From Haliotis asinina (taxonomy: Eukaryota > Mollusca > Gastropoda > Lepetellida > Haliotidae): DNA of 64,000 nt. Numbering within the stretch: position 1 is the stretch's first letter; each line of letters begins with the position of its first letter. The notes beneath the pieces are model-generated. The model worked only from the letters and a program-made list of their open reading frames with translations. It did no database searches and was not told the DNA's origin. Shown in pieces: positions 1 to 10,300 of the stretch. The DNA is taken from positions 14,559,001-14,623,000 of the forward strand of contig NC_090287.1 of NCBI RefSeq assembly GCF_037392515.1, given 5' to 3'. A program made the translations under genes and the position numbers.

Positions 1-769
1 ATGTGTTTTTAAACGCACATTGAATTTCTTTATATAACTAGTTAGCAGCTAATATTTTCAAACTGAAGAACTAAAGAAACTTTTGATGACGGAATGACGG
101 AATAACGGAATGACTTGCTCAATAACACTTCCGTCATTGAACATTGAGAAAAGAAACATTTTCATTACTGGAACATTATATGATTGCCTAACTTACGAAA
201 TCATGATACCACTGTTAACTTTAATTAGTAATGATCAATGGTGTTGTCCCATGAACATAATCAAGAGAGACAAGCGTGAATTACGCGTGACTGTCTTCTT
301 TGATGTCGTGATGTCTGCGTTAATACTAACTGTACAGTAACTGTTGCAGATCGCTGAATGGGTTGGGTTTCGAACCTAGGTTTCTTTAACTTACTCTCAT
401 TTGCTGACTTTGGATTTATTGGCGGTGTAGGGTTACAGCCTGAACGGGTGGTGACCGTAGGTGAATATACACTCGTGTCGTATTTGATCACGGTCGGGTA
501 AAAGTGTAAACGAAAGAATTATATAAGTGAAAAATTATTGAAATCCATAAATATTGTGATCATAATTACGTGAAATTTCCATTTTCTTTCATTAATGAAA
601 CATATTCTTAAATTTTTAAGTGATCCTCGTTGAATTAATTTTTAACGTTATCTCACTGATTGTAAACTCTCGGGCTAAGGAAAGCATACGCCATTTATGG
701 AGATTTTTAATGAAACAAGAAGTGGTTATTCGATGGTAAAGTATCTCATAAGGGTGTCATTTAATGAAC
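1..769. other. No recognised feature
   Basis: No gene, repeat or RNA is recognised. Short open frames here have no splice context and no familiar motif. Confidence 0.5.
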
Positions 770-909
770 GGTGGGGTGACCTGGTGGTTAAAACGTTCGC
801 TCGTCACGCCGAAGACCCGGGTTCGATTAACCACATTGGTACAAAGTGTAAAACCCTGTTTTTCTCCTCAATATTGCTAAAATTGCGTAAAACTAAAATC
901 ACTCACCCA
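770..909 (+). mobile_element. SINE-A copy
   Basis: tRNA-derived SINE. The head has an A-box-like TGACCTGGTGG and a B box GTTCGATTAACC. The tail has the family's AATATTGCTAAAA, GCGTAAAACTAAAA and CACTCAC. The middle is diverged. Confidence 0.8.
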
Positions 910-942
910 TATGACCTGACGTTTAGATTGTTTTACCCCGTA

Positions 943-1145
943 GTTTCAATCTAGTAAATTTTTGATGTTTTCAACCTAGTACAGTTTTGATGTTTTCAAC
1001 CTGGTAAAGTGTTGATGTTTAAAATTTAGTACAGTTTTGATATTTACAACCTAGTACAGTTTTGATGTTTACAACCTAGTAAAGTTTTGATGTTTTCAAC
1101 CTAGTAAAGTTTTGATGATTCAAACTAATAAAGTTGTGATAATGT
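943..1145. repeat. 25-bp minisatellite, about 8 copies
   Basis: The unit is close to TTTTGATGTTTTCAACCTAG plus TACAG or TAAAG. GAT anchors fall at 964, 989, 1014, 1039, 1064, 1089 and 1114, an exact 25-bp spacing. The units differ by a few substitutions (TTTTC/TTTAC, CAG/AAG). The array starts about 35 bp after a SINE-A tail. Confidence 0.93.
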
Positions 1146-2233
1146 AACACAGTACTGTTTAAATAAAGCGTATACTTGCTTTGGTTCTGCATGCTTGCTT
1201 CCGAAAGATGAGGTCAGTATTTGTTGATAGCTTGGTAGACTTCCGGGAAGGATGTTGTAACAGTAGACAGATCATTACAAAGCATACAGGTTCATATTAG
1301 TTCGTAGCTAGCGAATCCGATTACGAATCATCCGAATGCTGATTATGAAATAACGAAGCGCCTTCGACGTAACTGTATATGATTAAACCCCGCACTGTTT
1401 AATAACATTTGACGTAGCCATATTGGTCAAGCAGGGGAAAAAACGATCCTCGTTAATTTTCATACCTTGTAAACAAATTAAACAGACACGCAAAGACATT
1501 AAACATCCAGTATCGGATATCTTACATAAAGAACATAATTAATTTGTCTAATTGAAAATCGTATTTAGCAATCGGTCGATGTCCAGAATAAATTTAGATG
1601 ATTTGCTTGGTGATTACAACAAACATCACGACAATAATTACAGGGAGGCAAATGAGAGTTCTTTGTTCACTAGATGTGTAGTTTATAATAGGAATGATAT
1701 ATATGTCTGTGCTCTGATGTCACAATAGGCGAAGAGTGTGACCTCGTCATTGTCCAATGTTTACTGATTGTGTTTGTCTAATTACGACTGTCTAGATTGT
1801 ACAAAATGACTTTTGGCCTATTAGCTTTGAAATAGGTTTGTTAGGGTGATCAAAAGTTTACAAAAGTTTCAAATCTCTCAAGATAAATTATTCTTCACAT
1901 TGTTGAATTTTTGGCGGTTATAACTTTGCCTAAATTTTATATGAAATACGTCCTACCACCCAGATATACTTTGATTCTTCATCAAAGAGTTTAATCCATC
2001 CTAAAATTATGCAAAGAGGAATTAAAAGATCTGTGCGCTTTAATGTGATTTGGATAAACAGACATTTAAGAAAGCATTAAACATGGAATGTTAGTTTGAA
2101 TGTATAATAATATTTGTATTCATATATTAATACGTCTTTCCTGCCCCAGTCCCGGGATCAGAATGAAAACCTCTAAGTGTAAACCCTGACTTCGAGTTCT
2201 CAAAGCACACACCGTCTTGATGAATCTTGATTT
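1146..2233. other. No recognised feature
   Basis: About 1.1 kb of AT-rich sequence without a supported gene or repeat. Confidence 0.5.
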
Positions 2234-2383
2234 GGGGTTCGTTTCACAAAAGTCTCGTAAGCTTAAGATCTCGTAAGTTATCTCGTAGCATCCTAGCTCC
2301 CGTGTTACAGTATAGTTCAGTACAATGGCAACGAGAAAACTTACGAGATCTTAGGCTTACGAGAGTTTTGTGAAACGGGCCCC
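2234..2383. mobile_element. Foldback (MITE-like) element, family 1
   Basis: Inverted-repeat arms of about 45 bp. The left arm (2234-2279) begins GGGGTTCGTTTCACAAAAG and runs through TCTCGTAAG and AAGATCTCGTAAG. The right arm (2338-2383) is its near reverse complement and ends TTTTGTGAAACGGGCCCC. No coding capacity. The termini match the element at 63880-63991. Confidence 0.75.
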
Positions 2384-2873
2384 TGTAACGACGGCAGGGC
2401 GTTTGGGTAGTTAGCTCGTCCTGCTGAAGAACTGTGTACACTGTGTTTTATATTTTATAACTGTATTTAAGTAATACATTGTGATGTAATCTTGTACCTC
2501 TTATGCCGCAGACCGCGGCCGGGGTGTAAATAGATTTCAGTTCAGATAAGCCCGTTTCTGTCCCCATGTCGTACTATTGTTGGACGATTCGTCTTTGTAA
2601 CGACTGTGGTGAAAAAACATTCACTCTGACTGATACGAACAGGTTTCATGCCGTTAGCGAATGTTGTTTTATGCTGCTGTCAGCAAGTGCCTAGACATAA
2701 TACATTCGTTTCTGAAACTGAAAATAAAAGAATATTGAAGAACAGAAGCAACAACAATATCAACAACAACGGCAAGCTAACAAAACAAAACATGGATTTA
2801 TCGTTCTTATGCGCACCTTTTGCGCGTGAATTATGAATGGTGAGCAAGTATGGTCTCTCGCCACTTATAACAG
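2384..2873. other. No recognised feature
   Basis: No supported gene. There is a short CAA-rich run near 2750-2775. Confidence 0.5.
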
Positions 2874-2993
2874 TATTCTAGCAATATCACAGCTGGTACA
2901 CCAGAAATGTGCCCATGAAGCTTTTATGGGAATCGAACACGGGTCCTCAGGGTATCGAGCCAACGCTTTGACCAATGTATGCTACCCAGAAAT
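2874..2993 (-). mobile_element. SINE-A copy
   Basis: Read on the minus strand. It has the inverted B box GGGAATCGAACACGGGTCC, the inverted head ACGCTTTGACCA and the tail AGCAATATCACAG. Confidence 0.75.
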
Positions 2994-3401
2994 GTGAACA
3001 GAATGAGACCAGTATATAAAGTGAGTGAGTCTGATTTGAGCAGTCTTTCAGTTGATCAACATCTGTCGGGAAAGACAAACTGATGCAGATTTCTGACGTT
3101 TAAAATCTTAGTGAAACTATCCAGTTAAAACATGTATAAATACACAACAACAATGAACGTTGACTCTCCTCCCTGTGCAGATATTGAGTGAACTGCCAAC
3201 ATTATACGCAGAAAACTAAAATTTGAGGGTATATGTGTTTCCTTGTGTTTTTTGACGCAAGTGTGATTTGTGTTTGCTCTAATTAATTGCGGCAACAAGG
3301 AGCTCTACACAATGTCATTCCATGCGAAGATGTTAGGAGCGGGAGCTGGGCAATGGACGAGGCGAATCTGTATTTGCGCAGCACACCTTCGTAGCGAAGA
3401 G

Positions 3402-3619
3402 GAGAGAGTGGGTTTAGTTTTCCGCCATACCCAGCAATATTCCAGCTATATAGCGGCGGTCTGTAAATAATCGAGTCCGGACCAGTGATCAACGACATGA
3501 GCATCAGTCACCACTTTGGTTGTGATATGTGTCAGTCAAGTCAGCGAGCCTGACCACTCGACTTTACGACAAGCATTGGTTACTAAAGATCAATTTTTAC
3601 CCCGATCTACACGGGTCCA
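3402..3619 (-). mobile_element. SINE-B copy
   Basis: Long SINE on the minus strand. It starts with the inverted tail (GAGTGGGTTTAGTTTT, then CAGCAATATTCCAGCTATAT), continues with GTCTGTAAATAATCGAGTC and AGTCAGCGAGCCTGACCAC, and ends with the inverted head CACGGGTCC. Diverged and partly deleted around 3495-3520. Confidence 0.85.
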
Positions 3620-4240
3620 ACAAAGAGGAAGTATTCTGTAAACATGAACACACGTTTAAAACGTTTCTAATTCACGTTATGTACAATTTTTCAATGCTCC
3701 TTTAAACCTTGGGTGTGATGTTTTGGTATCACGTGTACTAACGCTTTCAAATCATTGATCCCAACCTCACACGTGTCATTAACCCACAAACAATTATTTC
3801 ATTGACAAAATGTCCAGTTCGACGTCACAAACATTACGGTTTGACTCGTTAACTGATATCAAACGGAATCTGATACACAGCAATAAAACTTAGCACATCT
3901 TCTAAATAACGAGGAGCACGTGCACATTGTGCTGTCCGTGCAGTTTGACAGAATGTGCGTCAGAGAGTTCAGACAGTTCGTTCTGTGGAATTTATGCCTT
4001 TGTTTAATGTGATATCGTCGCCTCTGCCACCTGCAAGCGTAACATTAACTCGAGAACTGCGATCACATTCGCGAGATTCCACTGACACGGAGTTGTTTTA
4101 AACAAGAACCATCTTTGTTGTTTCTTCCACATGGAAGAAATTGTGGATAGTATAATCTACAAATTTTCCAATCTCTGTCCGGCTTTTTAAATCGTGGCTG
4201 AAACGTGAAGTTCTATATTTAGACCACGGCGTGATCAAAG
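3620..4240. other. Upstream region of gene X
   Basis: Non-repetitive region just before the predicted gene X promoter. No coding sequence is supported. Confidence 0.4.
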
Positions 4241-4247
4241 AGAGTTG

Positions 4248-4301
4248 GTCACGTGACAATGGATCGCCCGCGAGCAGACGACATTCGGGAAAGTTTATAA
4301 A
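4248..4301 (+). promoter_or_regulatory. Predicted gene X core promoter: E-box palindrome and TATA box
   Basis: GTCACGTGAC at 4248-4257 is a perfect 10-bp palindrome around the E-box CACGTG. TATAAA lies 38 bp further on, at 4296-4301. Transcription from this TATA box would be expected to start near 4326, just before the first predicted exon. The same 10-mer occurs upstream of the NPAS4-like gene at 51249-51258. The role is inferred from position only. Confidence 0.5.
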
Positions 4302-4334
4302 TGTGGTTATCTGTTTGTGACATTACTTTTGCTC

Positions 4335-4366
4335 ATGCATTCCTCGTGGCAAGCAGCAGCGAAAAT
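4335..4366 (+). CDS. Gene X exon 1 (split start codon)
   Basis: Ends GCGAAAAT|GTAAGTATG, a strong donor. The last two bases, AT, join G at 8928 to form an ATG. From the upstream ATG at 4335 the frame reads through into the same frame. A TATA-directed start near 4326 would leave that ATG very little 5' UTR, which favours the split ATG. Confidence 0.4.
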
Positions 4367-7300
4367 GTAAGTATGCTACTGCAGGATTGTTATTCTGAGA
4401 TAAGCTTGCAGGAAGTTTGCAGTCGTGTTATGGCGTTTGCCGTAATTGCAGCATATCTGACCAGGACGTTGTGAATTTTATCGTTGTATTCACTTGCATA
4501 TTGCAAAATAATGTGAACACAAAATACCTTAATTACTCTCTCACTCATTACGGTCTGAAATGGGGGAAACATACCCCGTTTCTCCTCGTCATAGATTTAA
4601 TAACTAATAATAACCCGTTTCTTGAAGTTATTATTCCAACATTTTATCCTCAACATTTGAAATCAGCGTTTTAGGAAGTAAGTATTATAAATTAATGTAT
4701 ACATGATCATTTTACGTGCAAACACGTGCACATATTAAGGTAACTGATGTTCATTAAATGTGCCTCTATTGTTTACACTAACTACTTTCCGCCCATAATA
4801 GCGCAAATCAGCTTTAATTACGGTGCTGTAGCATCAGGCAGTCATCCATGTTTTCTTCATACGGACCGTCTAGAATGTTTAAGCAACATCACCTTTGAAG
4901 TAGTATCATTTCTTATATTAAAATATACAATGCTTGTACCACGTTTGAATGTTTTGTCTGTGTCAGATATATATTATGCATGATAAAGGAATCTATCTAA
5001 ATCTGCACACAGGCCGATATTCAACTCTTTGTGTGCAGACCATTATCGGTAGGAATTTCAAAATTGGAATCACATTTTTTTCCAATGCATAAAATACAGA
5101 CTTACAATAAACTACACCATTCCGACTTCGTGGGATTGTCTTACAAATAACAGGACACCTAAAGAAAGCCGAATAGAAATTTATGATCGATTTTACACTA
5201 TTTCATTGAATGAAAACAATACCCTCTAATTTGACAAAATCAGCAGTTTAACTGCCAAGGACACACATCTAGTAACACAGCGTAAAACCGAGTGCGTTGA
5301 AGCAAAATCATTTTAGTTCCTTAGTTGATCGGTGTTGTACCTCTTTGACATGTCAGTATCCATTCTCGTTTTCAAATGTGCCATTATGAGACGGAAAGAT
5401 AAACACTTACAAATCCTTATATGCTGTGCTGATGTTTGTCGGTAAAACATTTCAGAACGAATGGATTTCATGCGCATTGAGCTATTTTCAATGACGTCTT
5501 CGGTTTTTTTAGCCGCTGAAGCGAAGTTTTAAGGAATATCTTTTTCCGTGTTAGATAATGTGCAGGACGGAAATGTTATTAAACTACTTATAGTTTCTGA
5601 GCGTTCTATTAACAGTTCAAACCCTTAATTAGGTCTGCTGGCAAACATGCATGCTTTTGCTCTGTAAATGATTACGTCATTGAAACTTAGAAATGAACCT
5701 TCTCTTTGAATTTAATAGTCTCTTTGTCGAATGAGGAGTGTCGGTCGCATCATACCAGAATATGGTAATAGGTGGCGCTTATTATATCCTTGCCTTGGTC
5801 TGGAAATATTGGGGATAAAACAATTACTTGTGGTCCCGGAGTCAGTATGCTGTGTATGAGCAGGGCATTTCACAGTTTATCTCTAAAGTACATGAGTAAA
5901 CAATCTTCACTCACTCTCTTCAGTGTAGCTCAAAACACTTTTTCTTAACTTGAGTACAATGTATGGCACACATTGTCATATATTTGTTTTGTCGAACATC
6001 TTAGTTAGAATGCCGTTCCAGTATAGCGAACTTATGATAGGTAAGACAAGGTAAGACTTTATCTAAATGACTAACTAGTGTGCGTGATTGCAGGCTTACA
6101 CCAGGAGTGCATACTTATTTAATACGCGTGTAACATATTAGGCATGATGAAGATTATTAAAATAAGTACAACTTTATTGTTTTTGAATAGAAACAATTGC
6201 CCTAGGTCTGTTAATCAGGTTTGCTAATAAAACACCTCCACGAACAATGGACATAACTTTACCTAGTGGTTTAACGACAGGTGCTAAGGTTGTTTATAGG
6301 GTTCCGAAAATCGAGGTCCTGACCTCCATGTGATCGTATACGACAAGCGATTAAACCACAGGTCGTAAATTCATTTCTCTGCCTTGAGAGTTTAGAGCAT
6401 ATATATTTAGGACTTGAGAAATATGGGACAGTGTTACTCTTGACAAAAGTTGTTTCAATGCACGTGTTACTTGTTGACTGAGTGAGTTCGTTTGTGAGTG
6501 AGTGAGGTTTTACGCCTCTTTTTTTGCAATAATCTAGCAACATCACGGAGGAGGACACCTGAAATGGGTCTCACACATTGTACCCATGTGTGGAATCGAA
6601 CCCGCGTCTTTGTCGTAACGTGTTTACGGTTTAACCATCGCCCCGATGTATGTAGTGACATTTGTTGTAATACAGAGGTTGCATAAATCTCCTTTGTTAA
6701 TAATTATATTTAGAGGCCCAGGCACAGAGCGATCCTCTATTTTACTGCCACTGCCCTGGAGAACATGAATGAAATCTGAAGACACTCAGTGAACGGTATC
6801 TACTAATAGTGGCCGCGGGCGTTTCTTCAAACTGCAGTAGCCAAAATGAAAGCTAGGAAAGATTGTCCTTTGTGTGAATGTATGTACCACGTCTGTATTG
6901 TCATTTGATATATTAGTGGAATACGAAAATGTGCTTATCAAAACATCGCGATCAATAAAGCCTGGTGGGATACGATGATATGTGTCAACCAAGTCAACGA
7001 GGCTGACCACCCGACCCTGTTAGTTCCCTCTTACGACAAGGATGGGTTTCTGAAGATCAGTTCTAACGCTGATCTTCACGGGTCACATCTATATCAAGTG
7101 TAAAGTAGATGTTTGTATTCTCTGCATCATCTGTTTGATGTGCGTGATACACTACCGAAGATCACTCTAATGCAGGCCCATTATGAAAGGAAAAAATATG
7201 TGCGTCTTATTACACGCAGGAATTTCTTTTTGAGAGCGTTAAACCGCGCGGTTGCGTGGCCTCATTGTAACCTCCGGTATTTACCTATGACTACTAAATG

Positions 7301-10300
7301 TATCACTGTCCCAAAATATAACACTGTTTTATTGTTAAAGAGATGCTTTGACATTCTTGCCTACGTCAGAAGATACTAAGATTTCATTTTGGAAGGCAGT
7401 ATAATTCAGTGTCTGGTCAAAATATACTTCACTTGAAAAGCCAAAGGTACAAAAATATGTACCACAATGCTAAATATTTTGAAATGAATTATTTTCAACG
7501 GGTAATTTAATGGCAGCTTTCATCACCTACGCTGAAATTCTTGACGGATTCGTTGTACTAATATTCCGTGAGCTGATGATGCAAGTTAGGCGAGCGAGTG
7601 AGTGAGCAGAGTTTTACGCCCCACTCAGCAATATTCCAGCTATATGGCAGCGGTTTGTAAATATACAGTGATCAACAACATGATTCTACCCCGGAATTTT
7701 CACGGGTCGCTGAAATTTGGGGTAAACACTGTTATTGCTTTCAACGAAAAGGAAGAAAATGCAATATTACAAGATGATACAGAATCCTTTATTGTAAATG
7801 AGAAAGGAAGTGTTTAAGATGAGGAAAGGATAGGAGCTTTTGTTTAATTTCGACAATACTAATATATAAGGCTACTTCAAGGCGATTCTTGTCTTTCCTC
7901 CACACCACGGATACAAACTGAATTTGAGCAACAGCTATTCCGCTTTGCACAGGAAGCCAAACCCGATCTCGAAAACCCATTATAGAAAATAATATTGATG
8001 ACAGTTTTTAAAGCACCTGTTTCTACACACGAGCATTCTCAAAGCATTGACGCAGTATTCCATAGCGAGGCGTTAGAAGGTTAAAACGGTCATATGACCT
8101 ATCCCATCGGGTACTCATTTACAACTAGATGAACAGGCAACGCTTGACTACGTGTCACCTGTGCTTCGTTTTTGGGCTGGACTGAAGTCCTGGAAACTCT
8201 CCGGAGCCTAACACGGTCACCCATCCAAGGATTCTCAACACACCTCAACAAACAAACGTCAACTGATTGGTAACCTGGACCACCTTTAGAATTGGTCTTC
8301 AGGAACTCACGTTTGTCGTAAGATCCACGGGATCGGGTGGTTATGCTCGCTGACTTGGTTGTCACGTGTCCTCGTAACCCAATTGCGTAGATAGATGCTC
8401 ATGCTGTTGATCACTGGATTGTCTGGTCCAAATTCGATTAATTCTCGACCGCCCCACATAGCTGGAATATGGCTAAGTGCTACAAACAGCACCACCACCA
8501 CCAACTACAATAACAGTTATGAACAAAAGAACTGTCCTTCGTTCCACCTGTGAGTTCTTCCCCAAAACCTCATTTATGTCGTCGTATTAAATACATAGTA
8601 TACTGGCTATACCTGTCTATATTATTGGATATACCTTCTTCTGGTAGTAGGAAATAGATCTTCTTGAATGCAAATAGTATACTAGCTATTCATTCCTACA
8701 GTATTGTGTAGTTGATATCCAGGTTCTGGTATTCGATAGGTAGTATCCTCTGCAAATTTGGTTCATTTTCGCGTTTCTCGCAATTGCATCATTTTACGAC
8801 AGATAAAGAGCCAAATAACCCGCCTTTTCAAGATTAGTGCGTATTCGTGAATTAGACGTCTGAAATGTATCATCCGTTTCGGTGTTCTTATAACACGACT
8901 AGACTGTATGTTTTTTCTGTTACATAGGAAGCGTATGCGCCCAGATGATATTGGTGATGGTCAAGACCACAGGGTTGGACTCCCCGGGCAGGCCAGTGAT
9001 GTACCTGCGCCGACCCTAACGATCAGGTACGTTCAGCATCAGTATCAGTCGAGACACCTACGTGTACTACTAAACTTATTATTAGTGCTATAGCACAGCC
9101 CTGTGAATATGCCCCTACATTTACTACAAAATTCCGGACAAAATGCAGTGCTGAATGAACTGCAGGGCAAAACTTCTCTTGCATCTGATGTGGGAATTCC
9201 AGGTCAAGGTGTCTGTGTTCATGCTGTGGGAATTCCAGGGCAAAATGTCTTTTTGCCTGGTAGGGGAATTCCAGATCAAGATGTTTCTTACGTGTTTCAT
9301 ATGTGTCGTGGCTATAATCGTAATCCGGACAGATGTTCATGTTTATAGCCGCCGGTCTTTCTGGTGGGTTGTTTGCAGTTACAACTTGTAGAAATTTTAC
9401 TATCAGCTGATTAAAACAACTATCACTCCTGCACCCATTAGAAATCCCACAACACCACTGTACAGCTACATGAAAGGGACTTCACCTGCGCTTTCTCGAC
9501 ATGAAGTTTATTGCACATACGCCTCCTCATTCATATACTGTACTAGTACGTGATACTTTGCAAATTTGACATATGATACACAGTGTACACTACGTTTCCC
9601 CACTGAATGTCAAAATTGAATGTCCGAATTGAGCAGATTGTACAAGCCTTTATTTAAAACCCATTAAATTGATTTTTTGGGTACTTAAACAGGTACCCCC
9701 CAGTATTTGATGACGACGTGTCTTCTCAGCAGTTCCAGTACATGGGATGTAGACAAAGAAGACAGAGCTATCCGTCATTTGACCCTTCCTCTCAAGGACA
9801 AACGTATACCCCAGACCGTTACTTCGCGTACCCCCAGCGTCCCTGGCAAGACACCCGAGGAGAACAGGAAGGTGGGAGCTGCTATGAAGCCGTTGATTTT
9901 TCCATGAACAGAGATGCTTCTTCACGTGGAGGAGGTTCTCAGGTTCATTCCGTAGGGGTAACGCCATCTGCATCGTGCGTCCCTTCCGCGTCGTTTCACA
10001 GCGCTGGGACCAGTGCTAGTCCAAGTCATACACGTGGTCGGTCAGTTCAGGACAATCTGAGGGACACCCCAACATTTCAACTCCCAGACCAGGTGCTTGG
10101 TCAAATGCCACTCGAATCATTTTCGTTTACCCTTCTTCACGGCTCTGGTGTCTTTCAAAGAAACGAACCGTCGTATTTATCAGGGCCGACCTACCAACAT
10201 CGATCCTACCCGGAGGGTGCTGTCCCTCCATGCCAGGGAGCTCGGGCTCTCCCAGTACATGTCCCAGATCTCCCAGTTGGATTAACGAGTGCAGATGAAA

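Noticed and set aside
9650..9973. 107-codon minus-strand frame
   Set aside because: It overlaps gene X exon 4 antisense; the plus-strand reading has matching splice phases, the minus one has none.
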